From the NCBI GenBank assembly GCA_003989065.1, contig RXIW01000014.1, positions 1 through 56,026 on the forward strand: a stretch of DNA of 56,026 nucleotides, in the 5' to 3' direction. A model generated the notes under the pieces. It was not told where the DNA came from, did no database searches, and worked only from the letters and a program-made list of their open reading frames with translations. The stretch comes from Candidatus Competibacteraceae bacterium. GTDB taxonomy: Bacteria; Pseudomonadota; Gammaproteobacteria; Competibacterales; Competibacteraceae. This document shows positions 1-8,147 of the stretch, in pieces (position 1 is the stretch's first letter; each line of letters starts with the position of its first letter). Position numbers and translations under genes: made by a program.

Positions 1-2958
1 GGTGGCGACGGTCATCATCTTGGGCCGCACCCGCAACAACGCACCTTCGATCACCGCTTCGCGCAGTTCGGTTTGGGTCACGGCGCGATTCTCACCGACC
101 GCTGTCTCGCGCCGTTTCGCCAGCGCCTGATCGAGATAGACCAGCATCACCACCCCGGTTTCCGCCGCGACGCCGGCCAGGGCAATGAAACCGACCCCAA
201 CTGCCACCGACAGGTTGTAGTCCAGCCCGTCCAGCAACCAGATCCCGCCCAGCAGCGCAAACGGCAGGGTCGCCATGATCAGCATCGCCTCGCCCAGCCG
301 GCCGAAGCTGAGATACAGCAGCAGGAAAATCACCGCCAGCGTCACCGGCGCGACCACTTGCAGCTTGGCCAGGGCGCGGGTCAGGTATTCGTACTGGCCG
401 GACCAGCGCAGCGAGTAACCAGCCGGCAGCGCGACCTGTTCCGCCACCGCCCGTTGCGCGTCGGCCACGAAGGAACCGATATCGCGGCCCTGGATATCGA
501 CGTAGGTGATGCCGGTCAGGCGGGCGTTTTCGCTTTGCAGCATCGCCGGGCCGTCGGTGATCTTGACTTCGGCCACCTGCGCCAGCGGTACGGTCGCGCC
601 GGTCGGAGTGACGATCGGCAACGCCTGCAACCGCTCCAGCGAATCGCGCACGTCCTGCGGATAGCGCAGATTGACCGGATAGCGTTCCAGCCCTTCCACG
701 GTCTCGGTGACGTTCATACCGCCGACGGCGGTGCTGATGACCTCCTGCACATCGCTGATGTTCAAGCCCAGCCGCGCCGCGGCCAGGCGGTCGATGGCAA
801 TGTCGACGTAACGACCACCGGCCACCCGTTCGGAGTAGACCGAGGTCGCGCCAGGAATGGCACGGATCACCTGCTCCAGCCGCTCGCCGATCTGCTGGAT
901 GACCGCTGGGTCACTGCCGGACACCTTGACTCCCAGCGGGGTCTTGATGCCGGTCGCCAGCATGTTGATGCGGTTCTTGATCGGCATCACCCAGGCGTTG
1001 CTGAGACCGGGTAGTTTGACGATGCGATCCAGTTCGGCGATCACGTCGGCGGTGGTGAGGCCGGGCCGCCATTCCGCGTGCGGTTTCAGCTGGATCGCGG
1101 TTTCGATCATGCTGAGCGGGGCGGGGTCGGTGGCGGTCTCGGCTCGCCCGACCTTGCCAAATACTCGGGCCACCTCCGGCACGGTTCGAATCAGTTTGTC
1201 GGTCTGCTGCAGAATTTCCGCCGCCTTGCCGATGGCGATGGCGGGAAAGGTGGTCGGCATGTACAGCAAATCGCCCTCGTCCAGATCGGGCATGAACTCG
1301 ACCCCTAGCCGGTGCAGTGGCCACCAGGCGGTGGCGGTCAGCAGCCCGGCCAGCACCACCACCGGCCAGGGATGGCGCAGCACCAGCGCCACGAATGGGC
1401 GGTAGGCGGCGATCAACAGGCGATTGAGTGGGTTCTTATGCTCGGGCACGATGTGGCCACGCACCAGCCAACCCATCAATACCGGTACCAGGGTGATGGA
1501 CAGTCCAGCCGCCGCCGCCATGGCGTAGGTCTTGGTGTAGGCCAGCGGCGCGAACAGCCGGCCTTCCTGCGCTTCCAGGCTGAACACCGGCATGAAGCTG
1601 AAGGTGATGATCAGCAGCGAGAAGAACAGCGGTGGCCCGACTTCGGCCGAAGCTTGCTGTACGATCCGCCAGCGCTCGGCAGTATCGCGCGGTTGCGTGT
1701 GTTCGAGATGCTTGTGCAGATTCTCGACCATGACGATGGCGGCATCCACCATGGCGCCGATAGCGATGGCGATGCCACCCAGCGACAGGATATTGGCGTT
1801 GATGCCCTGCCAGCGCATGATGGCGAAGGCGGCCAAAATACCGACCGGCAGACTGATCAGGATCACCAGCGAGGACCGCAGGTGGAACAGGAACAGCGCG
1901 CAGACCACCACCACCACGATGAACTCTTCCACCAACTTGTCGCGCAGGTTGTCCACCGCGCGCAGGATCAGGTTGGAGCGGTCGTAGGTGGTGACGATCT
2001 CGACCCCTTCCGGCAGACCGCGCCGCAACTGCTCCAGCTTGGCCTTGACCGCATCGATGGTGGTCAGCGCGTTGTCGCCGGAACGCATCACGATGATGCC
2101 GCCCACGACTTCCCCTTCGCCGTCCAGTTCGGCCGCACCCAGCCGCAACTGTGGCCCGATGCGCACGTCGGCCACATCCTCCAGCAGGATCGGGGTGCCA
2201 GCCGGGCTGACCCCGAGCGGCACGCGGCGCAGATCGTCGACTGAGCGCAGGTAGCCGCGCGATCGCACGATGTATTCGGCTTCGGCCATCTCGATCACTG
2301 AACCACCGACTTCCTGATTGGCGTTCTGGATCGCCATTCGCACCTGCGCCAGTGGCAGGTTGTAGGCGCGCAAGCGGTTGGGATCGAGCACGACCTGGTA
2401 TTGCTTGACCATGCCACCGACCGTGGCGACTTCGGCCACGCCATCCACCGACTGCAGCTCGAATTTCAGGAACCAGTCCTGCAGGGAGCGCAGCTGTGCC
2501 AGATCATGACGGCCGCTACGATCGACCAGCGCATATTCGTAGATCCAACCGACCCCGGTGGCGTCCGGTCCCAGCGCGGGCTGGGCTTGGGCCGGCAGGC
2601 GCGGCGCGATCTGGCTCAGGTATTCCAATACCCGCGAGCGCGCCCAATACAGATCGGTGCCGTCGGCGAAGATCACGTACACGAAGGAATCGCCGAAACC
2701 GGAATAGCCGCGCACCGACACCGCGCCGGGCACCGCCAGCAGGGCGGTCGCCAGCGGATAGGTGACCTGGCTTTCCACCACCTGTGGCGCCTGGCCGGGA
2801 TAGCTGGTCTTGACGATGACCTGCACGTCGGACAGGTCCGGCAAGGCGTCGAGTGGGATATGGCGGGCGGAATAAGCGCCCCAACCGGCGAGGAGCAGCG
2901 CCGCCAGCAAAACCAGCAAGCGGTTGTGAATGGACCAGCGGATGACGGCGGCGATCAT
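1..2958 (-). CDS. cusA: CusA-type Cu(I)/Ag(I) RND efflux permease, 3' end beyond window
   Basis: Inner-membrane proton-driven RND permease of the heavy-metal-efflux family, expected to move Cu(I)/Ag(I) out through a CusCBA-type tripartite complex. Reading from the ATG at 2958, 986 codons stay open to the left edge, so only the last part of the usual ~1,040 residues is missing. The protein starts [18 protein letters not shown], followed by [20 protein letters not shown], both typical of CusA/CzcA. TM4 carries [13 protein letters not shown] with the acidic proton-relay residue. The stretch [19 protein letters not shown] matches the methionine-bearing porter segment of the Cu/Ag branch. The start lies 3 bp after the cusB stop, so the two genes are co-transcribed. 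Metal specificity is inferred from these motifs and from the CusF-like tail on CusB. Confidence 0.93.
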   Translation of the reverse strand, partial: MIAAVIRWSIHNRLLVLLAALLLAGWGAYSARHIPLDALPDLSDVQVIVKTSYPGQAPQVVESQVTYPLATALLAVPGAVSVRGYSGFGDSFVYVIFADGTDLYWARSRVLEYLSQIAPRLPAQAQPALGPDATGVGWIYEYALVDRSGRHDLAQLRSLQDWFLKFELQSVDGVAEVATVGGMVKQYQVVLDPNRLRAYNLPLAQVRMAIQNANQEVGGSVIEMAEAEYIVRSRGYLRSVDDLRRVPLGVSPAGTPILLEDVADVRIGPQLRLGAAELDGEGEVVGGIIVMRSGDNALTTIDAVKAKLEQLRRGLPEGVEIVTTYDRSNLILRAVDNLRDKLVEEFIVVVVVCALFLFHLRSSLVILISLPVGILAAFAIMRWQGINANILSLGGIAIAIGAMVDAAIVMVENLHKHLEHTQPRDTAERWRIVQQASAEVGPPLFFSLLIITFSFMPVFSLEAQEGRLFAPLAYTKTYAMAAAAGLSITLVPVLMGWLVRGHIVPEHKNPLNRLLIAAYRPFVALVLRHPWPVVVLAGLLTATAWWPLHRLGVEFMPDLDEGDLLYMPTTFPAIAIGKAAEILQQTDKLIRTVPEVARVFGKVGRAETATDPAPLSMIETAIQLKPHAEWRPGLTTADVIAELDRIVKLPGLSNAWVMPIKNRINMLATGIKTPLGVKVSGSDPAVIQQIGERLEQVIRAIPGATSVYSERVAGGRYVDIAIDRLAAARLGLNISDVQEVISTAVGGMNVTETVEGLERYPVNLRYPQDVRDSLERLQALPIVTPTGATVPLAQVAEVKITDGPAMLQSENARLTGITYVDIQGRDIGSFVADAQRAVAEQVALPAGYSLRWSGQYEYLTRALAKLQVVAPVTLAVIFLLLYLSFGRLGEAMLIMATLPFALLGGIWLLDGLDYNLSVAVGVGFIALAGVAAETGVVMLVYLDQALAKRRETAVGENRAVTQTELREAVIEGALLRVRPKMMTVAT

Positions 2959-2961
2959 GGG

Positions 2962-4428
2962 CTATTTGTCTGTTGGCTCGATGGTGTCGATCACATAGCG
3001 GCCATCGTCGCCCTCGTGGATCCGGAAGCGTACTTTCGTATCCGGCTTCAGTTTCGCCAGGTTCACGGTGGCAGCGGCGGGAAAATCCATGGTCATCGCC
3101 GGCCAGCTCAGCTGTTCGATGGGTTCGTGCGCCACGTTCAGCGTGCGGGACGCTGCTTCGACGCTGTTGAGTACGCCATGGGCCCAAATGGTGGGTGCCG
3201 CCGGCTGGGCCAGCCGTTGCAGGCTGGCGCGGACGCTGCTTTCCGAATCCAGCAGGAATTGGGCGGAGGCAACGACTTGCTCGCCCTCCTTCAACCCCGA
3301 GCGGATCTCCACCCGTTCGCCGGATTCGATGCCGGTTTCCACCGGGCGTGCCTCGAAGCGCCCATCACCGCGCGCGACGATCACTCGTTGTTCCGCGCCG
3401 GTGCGGATCAGGGCCTCGCGGGGAATACTGAGCGCCTTGGCGCGCGGCGCGGTGTGGATGGTCACCGCGGCGAACATGTTGAACTTAAGCCGCTCGCCGG
3501 GATTGGCAAAGCGCAGGCGGGCGCGAACAGCACGGGTCTTGGGGTCCACGTCGGGGTAGATGTACTCCACCACGCCTTCCCAGGTTTCGCCGGGCGCTTG
3601 CGGCAGCCGTACTTCGGCTTTCTGGCCGACCGCCAGCCAGCCGGCCTGCTGCTCGAATACCTCGGCCTTGATCCAGATGGTGGAAGGGTCGGCCAGGGTC
3701 ATCAGTTCCGTCTCGGGCGTGACGTACATGCCCTCGCGGATGTTGAGGGCCGAGACCAGCCCGTTCTGGCGGGCGTAGACCGCGGTCAGCTGGCGCACAC
3801 GCCCTTCCCTCTCCAGTTGCTGGATCTGGCTTTCCGAGATTCCCAGCGCCAGCAGTCGGTCACGACTGGCCGATTTCAGCACGGTTTGATCGCCACGCAG
3901 GGCCTGCAGATATTCCCGTTGGGCGTTGACCAGGTCGGGAGCGTACACCTCCAATAGCAGATCGCCCTGCCGCACCCGTTCGCCCAGAGTCCTGACCTTG
4001 AGATTTTCCACCCAGCCGTTGGCACGCAGATGGACATGGCTGAGCGCGCGTTCGTCGTAGTCGAAATAGCCTACCGTCTCGATGCGACGGCTGAGGTCAC
4101 CGCGCTCGACTGGCGCGGTGCGCACCCCCAGGTTGTTGACCACTTCCGGGGCGATGCGGATGCCGGGTTCGGCCGGAGTCTTGTCGTCGTCGGCGTACAC
4201 CGGGATGTAGTCCATGCCCATGTCGTCCTTGGCCGGCGTGTCGGAGAAGATCGCCGGGTTCATGGGATGGCGGTATTTGAGCGGCTTGCGTTCGGTGGGT
4301 GCGGCGGTGTGATCGGACCCGGTTGTTTCAAGGCTCCAGCGGGCCAGCAAGGGTTGCAGGCGAGGCGCTGACAGCACGCCTGCCCCGAATAGCAGAATGG
4401 CGGCGATGAGCGCCAGCAGGATTTTCAT
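2962..4428 (-). CDS. cusB: CusB-type periplasmic adaptor with heavy-metal-binding domain and fused CusF-like tail
   Basis: Periplasmic membrane-fusion protein (488 aa) linking CusA to an outer-membrane channel. The N-terminus MKILLALIAAILLFGAG is a membrane anchor or signal segment. At about residues 52-77 there is a YHS-like heavy-metal-binding domain (YRHPMNPAIFSDTPAKDDMG). The centre has the lipoyl/hairpin and beta-barrel adaptor core (for example GYFDYDERALSHVHLRANGW). The last ~75 residues form a CusF-like copper chaperone fold (LSWPAMTMDFPAA), with the W and M..M residues known to bind Cu(I) in CusF. E. coli CusF is a separate protein, so this is a three-module adaptor. An AGGGA-like ribosome site precedes the ATG at 4428. 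No cusC homologue lies next to it; another outer-membrane factor in the cell may serve. Confidence 0.92.
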   Translation of the reverse strand: MKILLALIAAILLFGAGVLSAPRLQPLLARWSLETTGSDHTAAPTERKPLKYRHPMNPAIFSDTPAKDDMGMDYIPVYADDDKTPAEPGIRIAPEVVNNLGVRTAPVERGDLSRRIETVGYFDYDERALSHVHLRANGWVENLKVRTLGERVRQGDLLLEVYAPDLVNAQREYLQALRGDQTVLKSASRDRLLALGISESQIQQLEREGRVRQLTAVYARQNGLVSALNIREGMYVTPETELMTLADPSTIWIKAEVFEQQAGWLAVGQKAEVRLPQAPGETWEGVVEYIYPDVDPKTRAVRARLRFANPGERLKFNMFAAVTIHTAPRAKALSIPREALIRTGAEQRVIVARGDGRFEARPVETGIESGERVEIRSGLKEGEQVVASAQFLLDSESSVRASLQRLAQPAAPTIWAHGVLNSVEAASRTLNVAHEPIEQLSWPAMTMDFPAAATVNLAKLKPDTKVRFRIHEGDDGRYVIDTIEPTDK

Positions 4429-4468
4429 GGCGTCTGAGTTCCCTGGGAAAAGTGCGAGAGCTGTTTCC

Positions 4469-4487
4469 GTCCCCGCATTGAGGGGAC
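4469..4487 (-). terminator. hairpin downstream of moaA, possible terminator
   Basis: GTCCCC at 4469-4474 pairs with GGGGAC at 4482-4487 around a 7-nt loop, 43 bp past the moaA stop and upstream of cusB. There is no clear U-run on the minus strand, so it may instead be a leader structure of the cusBA transcript. Confidence 0.3.
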
Positions 4488-4529
4488 TGGGACGCAGTGG
4501 GAAAGTTCCTGCGGACGCCGGCGACAGGG

Positions 4530-5558
4530 CTATCCGCCGGTGTGGTTCATGTGGCGCAGGATGAGCGGTTGGCCGGCAAGGTGAAAGTTATGGCTGCGTG
4601 GTTTGAGCGCCATGGCGGCGGTAATGGCCTGTCGCAAGCGGTCGTGATCGCCAGGGTGGGCGCGCAGTATCTGTTTCAGATCGACAGAATGTTCATTACC
4701 GAGACATAGCAATAAGCGCCCCTCAGCGGTCACCCTGACTCGATTACAACTGTCACAGAAATTGTGGCTGTGGGGCGAAATGAAACCGACGCGACTGTTC
4801 GCGCCGGGGATGCGGTAGTAGCGCGCTGGCCCGCCCGTGCTTTCGGTGGTGGCCAGCAGCGTGAAGATCCGGGTCAGGTCGGCGTGAATGGCGTCGCTGG
4901 AGTAGTAGACTTCGGCGCGATTGTGGTCGCCGATCATACCAAGCGGCATTTCCTCGATGAAGCTGATGTCCAGGCCGTGGTCGATGGCGAAACGAGTCAG
5001 GTCGACCACTTCGTCATGGTTGCGGTTTTTCAGAATCACCGCGTTCAGCTTGATCCGTTCGAAGCCAGCGGCTTGGGCGGCCCGAATGCCACGCAGGACC
5101 GTTTCCAGCTCGCCGGTCCGGGTGATGCGATGGAAGCGGTTCGGGTCCAGGCTATCCAGACTGACGTTGAGACGCGCTACGCCGGCGGCTTTGAGATCGG
5201 CAGCCATGCGTTCCAGCTGCGAGCCGTTCGTGGTCAGCGTCAGCTCCATCAAGCCGCGCTCTCGCAGCTGGCCCAACGTCTGGAGCAGCCACAGAATGTC
5301 GCGCCGCACCAGGGGCTCGCCACCGGTGATGCGGATCCTACGCGCGCCCAGTTCCACGAACGTTCGGCCCAATGCCGCCAGCTCCTCCAGGGTCAGGATG
5401 CGTGCGCGTGGCAGGAAGGTCATCCGCTCGCTCATGCAGTACACGCAGCGGAAGTCGCAGCGATCGGTGACGGACAGGCGTACATAATTGATTTTACGGC
5501 CGAAGCTATCGGTCAAAGCGGTATGGGCGGGGAGCGGGTCGGCAGGTCGGGCAGACAT
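4530..5558 (-). CDS. moaA: GTP 3',8-cyclase MoaA (molybdenum cofactor biosynthesis)
   Basis: Radical SAM enzyme (342 aa) that, with MoaC, converts GTP to cyclic pyranopterin monophosphate, the first step of molybdopterin synthesis. The N-terminal 4Fe-4S motif is CDFRCVYC (Cys34, 38, 41), followed by ITGGEPLVRRDI. The second cluster is the C-terminal CDSCNRVRVTAEGRLLLC, which binds GTP in this family. The protein ends in Gly-Gly, the conserved C-terminal tail of MoaA needed for catalysis. The ATG at 5558 is chosen because GAGG lies 8 nt upstream and the length fits the family; the frame stays open further upstream to 5846, but that stretch has no family resemblance. No other moa genes are adjacent. 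It fits with the molybdate-type transporter at 20712-22950. Confidence 0.95.
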   Translation of the reverse strand: MSARPADPLPAHTALTDSFGRKINYVRLSVTDRCDFRCVYCMSERMTFLPRARILTLEELAALGRTFVELGARRIRITGGEPLVRRDILWLLQTLGQLRERGLMELTLTTNGSQLERMAADLKAAGVARLNVSLDSLDPNRFHRITRTGELETVLRGIRAAQAAGFERIKLNAVILKNRNHDEVVDLTRFAIDHGLDISFIEEMPLGMIGDHNRAEVYYSSDAIHADLTRIFTLLATTESTGGPARYYRIPGANSRVGFISPHSHNFCDSCNRVRVTAEGRLLLCLGNEHSVDLKQILRAHPGDHDRLRQAITAAMALKPRSHNFHLAGQPLILRHMNHTGG

Positions 5559-6180
5559 GCTGAGTACCTCGGGGCTAATGGTGGGAGCCGGAGCGAGTGG
5601 GAACCATAACCACAGCTGAAACCGACGGAAAGAAATTCGATGGGATATCTCGCAGGTGGTAGATCGGCCTTGGGAGGCTTGTTTCATTTCCGACTTCGAC
5701 ACTTGGTTTCTTGAATGATTGCTTGAAACCTTCGCTATCGGGGAGAGGATGCTGGTGAGTATTGGGTCGGGTATTCGGCGCGCTGAGGGTGGAAGATTTC
5801 GTGGGTGGTCATGGCTTCCAGGTGGCCGAGAGTGGTGTCCCGCCATGCTTGGGGGAGTTGCCGAACGGTGAAGTCGCCCCTCTGGAAAACCATCTTTTGG
5901 GGACGTTTGGTTTCGGTTGCGGAATGGCTTTGGGTTGCTGGGGTTCGGTTGTCGAGGGATTGGTTGTCTTGAAGATGCCCTTTAATCGGCCTCAGATGGC
6001 CTTGGAGCGATTTTTAGAGCGATTTTGACTTGGGGTACTGGTTCTGAGCTGGATCGCCCTGAATGGCCTTGTGTGGCGTTTACGGGGGGGTTGGGTTTTG
6101 CGGCGCTGTCGTGGGGGGGTGGGGTAGGGTTGGCGAGCGGCTGGGGCGTTCGGTGAAGGCGCTGATCCTGGTTACAGAAT
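5559..6180. other. intergenic region between moaA and the replication origin
   Basis: About 620 bp without a convincing gene. It should hold the moaA promoter. Short frames in both directions (for example 5762-6028) are of low complexity and lack ribosome sites or family motifs. The right part is G-rich on the plus strand and has a short direct repeat of GAGCGATTTT near 6006-6027. Confidence 0.5.
6084..6129 (+). other. G-rich tract with G-quadruplex-forming potential beside the origin
   Basis: Runs of G7, TT, G3 at 6084-6095 are followed by G7-T-G4-TA-G3 at 6113-6129. The second cluster alone satisfies a four-run quadruplex pattern with loops of 1-2 nt. It sits about 65 bp before the AT-rich part of the replication origin. 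Folding is a prediction only. Confidence 0.45.
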
Positions 6181-6192
6181 ACCACTGCTGTC

Positions 6193-6289
6193 GTTTAAAA
6201 GACGTTAAACGATCTTTTGTTTAAAAGAAACGTCTTTTGTTTAAATATGTTTAGCGTGCGAAAAGTTGTTTAAAATCAATAAGTTATAA
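6193..6289. other. AT-rich region of the replication origin, candidate DNA-unwinding element
   Basis: Strongly AT-rich in an otherwise GC-rich region. It contains a 13-bp direct repeat TCTTTTGTTTAAA at 6213-6225 and 6233-6245 (20-bp period) and further TTTAAA cores. Position next to the iterons, AT content and 13-mer-like repeats are what iteron origins use for opening. No perfect DnaA box (TTATCCACA) was seen. Confidence 0.6.
6274..6286 (+). promoter_or_regulatory. IHF-like binding site between unwinding element and iterons
   Basis: AATCAATAAGTTA fits the IHF consensus WATCAANNNNTTR at every defined base. It lies 9 bp before the first iteron, a usual place for IHF bending in iteron origins. 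Binding is inferred. Confidence 0.5.
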
Positions 6290-6295
6290 GACGTA

Positions 6296-6463
6296 ATGTC
6301 CCCGTTTATGGGACGTAATGTCCCCGTTTATGGGATTTTTCCCGAAGGTAATGTCCCCGTTTATGGGATTTCGCAAAATGAAATGTCCCCGTTTATGGGA
6401 TGAAACCGTCCTAATGTCCCCGTTTATGGGATTTTTCCCGAAGTTATGTCCCCGTTTATGGGA
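6296..6463 (+). repeat. array of six 18-bp iterons (replication origin)
   Basis: Six identical direct copies of ATGTCCCCGTTTATGGGA start at 6296, 6318, 6351, 6383, 6414 and 6446. Start-to-start spacing is 22, 33, 32, 31 and 32 bp, about two or three helical turns, so all copies face the same side of the DNA. A longer 32-bp unit (6316-6347) is repeated exactly at 6412-6443 and includes the TTTTTCCCGAAG after the iteron. Direct repeats upstream of a Rep_3 initiator are the hallmark of iteron-controlled theta plasmids, so this is the Rep binding array of an origin. Confidence 0.93.
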
Positions 6464-6506
6464 TGCTGGACGAATTCGCAGGAAAATTCGAAATTAACTT
6501 TTTCAA

Positions 6507-6519
6507 TATCAATTGATTG
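6507..6519 (+). promoter_or_regulatory. second IHF-like site on the rep side of the iteron array
   Basis: TATCAATTGATTG fits WATCAANNNNTTR at every defined base, in an AT-rich stretch (about 6490-6535). With the site at 6274 it brackets the six iterons. Confidence 0.5.
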
Positions 6520-6574
6520 CATTTATTTTTCCATTTGGGTCGGTACCGCGGGTGGTTCTGGGAATCGCACGGAA

Positions 6575-6592
6575 ATGTCCCCATTTATGGGA
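6575..6592 (+). repeat. seventh, isolated iteron with one mismatch
   Basis: ATGTCCCCATTTATGGGA differs from the array iteron by one base (G to A at position 9). It stands 112 bp beyond the array and just upstream of the rep operator, so it may take part in autoregulation or handcuffing rather than initiation. Confidence 0.8.
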
Positions 6593-6598
6593 GAAACC

Positions 6599-6636
6599 AA
6601 ATGTCCCTATGAACTCGTTTGATCATGGGGACATTT
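6599..6636. promoter_or_regulatory. inverted half-iterons, operator for Rep autorepression
   Basis: AAATGTCCCTAT at 6599-6610 is mirrored by ATGGGGACATTT at 6625-6636: 12-bp arms with one mismatch and a 14-bp spacer, each arm matching the first part of the iteron. Rep_3 initiators commonly bind iterons as monomers and repress their own gene as dimers through such inverted half-iterons. Its place 16 bp before the rep start fits this. Confidence 0.75.
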
Positions 6637-6646
6637 CTGCTACGCT
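6619..6646 (+). promoter_or_regulatory. candidate rep promoter overlapping the operator
   Basis: TTGATC (6619-6624), a 16-bp spacer and TACGCT (6641-6646) resemble a sigma-70 promoter and overlap the right operator arm. If it is used, the rep mRNA would begin almost at the ATG (leaderless), in line with the absence of a clear ribosome site. Confidence 0.35.
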
Positions 6647-6652
6647 GAAATC

Positions 6653-8065
6653 ATGGTTCGCCTAAAAGACAAGCGCGACGATGTGGACGCCGCCCGCAAA
6701 CCGGTGGTGACGGATCTGGCCGATCAGAACCTCAAGAAGCACATCGCCGCCATCCATATCAGCAATCGGCTGACGCTGACCCAGCGCAAAGCCTCGAACG
6801 TGTTGCTCTACAACGCCTACGAGAGCCTGCTGACGGCGCGGGTGCACCGTATCCGGGTCAAGGATCTAGCCGAAGCGATCGGCTTCAACACCCACAATCT
6901 GGACCCGCTCAAGGAAGCGCTGAAGACCCTGGCGCGAACCGTGCTGGAGTGGAACATCCTCGACGAAAGCGGGGCGCAGGAGGAATGGGGCGCCACCACG
7001 CTCCTGGCGCAAGCCGTGATCAAGGGCGGCTACTGCATCTACGCCTACAGCCCAGACCTGTGCGAAAAACTCTATCGGCCGGAAATCTACGCCCTGCTCA
7101 ATCTCAGCATCCAACGCAAGTTCAGCAGTGGCTACGCCCTGGCCCTGTACGAGAACTGCCTGCGTTACCGGCGAGTCGGGACGACCGGCTGGATCAGCCT
7201 GGACAACCTCAAGCGCCTGTTGGGCATCGGCGAGAGCGATGCCTACTACCAGGACTTCCGCAAGTTCAACGACAAGATCATCAAACCGTCGATACGGCAG
7301 GTCAACGATACCTCGGACCTGTTCCTGGAGATCGAATATCAGCGCGATCACCGCCGGATCACGGCGGTGCGCTTCCTGGTCCGGGACAATCCCCAGATGC
7401 TGTTGTTTGCACAACGGCAGGCCGCGGCCGCGGACCTGGCGGAGGCTGCCGAGCCGACGGTGGCGGAAGGCCACGGCGCAGGGCAGGTGGAAGCGCTGCG
7501 TGAGAAATTGCTGAGCTTCGGGCTGAGCCTCCCGCAGGCACGCACGGCGCTCACCGCCCACGATCTGGCCTATCTGGAAGACAATATCGCCGTGGTCGAA
7601 CGCGATTTGGCCGCCGGCAAGGTCTTGAACCTGCCGGCCTATCTGCTGGCTGCACTGCGGGAGGACTATCGGCCGGCCGCCGCGAAGACGCGACCGTCGC
7701 CGACCGATGCGGCCAGTACGGTCGACCCGCCTGGTGAGAGCGAAACAACCCGGCAGCAGGAACGCCTGCATACGCAATTCCTGGCCGAACGGTTGCAGGC
7801 GGCTCTGGACCGTCTAACTTTGGTGGAACGCAATGCTTTGGAACATGATTATGTCGCCCAACTGGGGCAAGGTGATGGCTTCGAAGCACAGTTGATTCTT
7901 GAGCTATACCGTAAGAGTGGCCTCAGCAGCAAGATCGTCGAGAGCCACTTCCGGGCATTTGCGCGCACGCGGCTGCTGGGTGAGGTGGACGGGGCGGAAT
8001 TCGCTGCTTACGCGGCGGACAGGACCGAGACGACGGCGGACGAGGCTGCGCAGCCTCGCGACTGA
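6653..8065 (+). CDS. Rep_3-family plasmid replication initiator
   Basis: Initiator protein (470 aa) expected to bind the upstream iterons and open the origin. The first ~245 residues look like the paired winged-helix domains of Rep_3/RepB proteins: NRLTLTQRKASNVLLYNAYE (about 38-57), then the IYAYSPDLCEKLYRPEIYAL stretch, the FSSGYALALYENCLRYR helix and WISLDNLKRLLGI. Residues ~260-470 are an Ala/Glu-rich extension; many Rep_3 proteins are 230-400 aa, so this one is long. The ATG at 6653 gives the expected N-terminus, although no Shine-Dalgarno sequence is visible. Iterons, IHF-like sites and the operator immediately upstream make this a complete replicon core. No parA/parB or mobilisation gene is seen in the window. 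Confidence 0.93.
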   Translation: MVRLKDKRDDVDAARKPVVTDLADQNLKKHIAAIHISNRLTLTQRKASNVLLYNAYESLLTARVHRIRVKDLAEAIGFNTHNLDPLKEALKTLARTVLEWNILDESGAQEEWGATTLLAQAVIKGGYCIYAYSPDLCEKLYRPEIYALLNLSIQRKFSSGYALALYENCLRYRRVGTTGWISLDNLKRLLGIGESDAYYQDFRKFNDKIIKPSIRQVNDTSDLFLEIEYQRDHRRITAVRFLVRDNPQMLLFAQRQAAAADLAEAAEPTVAEGHGAGQVEALREKLLSFGLSLPQARTALTAHDLAYLEDNIAVVERDLAAGKVLNLPAYLLAALREDYRPAAAKTRPSPTDAASTVDPPGESETTRQQERLHTQFLAERLQAALDRLTLVERNALEHDYVAQLGQGDGFEAQLILELYRKSGLSSKIVESHFRAFARTRLLGEVDGAEFAAYAADRTETTADEAAQPRD

Positions 8066-8147
8066 GGCGAAAACCGAGGGATATAAGCGAATGGCGCGGT
8101 TGACATGGGCGATTCGCCAACCGAAACGGCGGCTGGCCGGGAGGAAT

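Noticed and set aside
2401..3957. Plus-strand frame of 518 codons across cusA and cusB
   Set aside because: Antisense shadow of two clear genes; composition (His/Gln/Gly-rich) is that of an artefact.
5762..6028. Small plus-strand frame between moaA and the origin
   Set aside because: Low-complexity Gly/Val-rich sequence, no ribosome site and no family resemblance.
6296..6592. CRISPR-like repeat array
   Set aside because: Repeats are only 18 bp, spacers are 4-15 bp and partly identical, no cas genes are present, and a Rep_3 gene follows; these are iterons.
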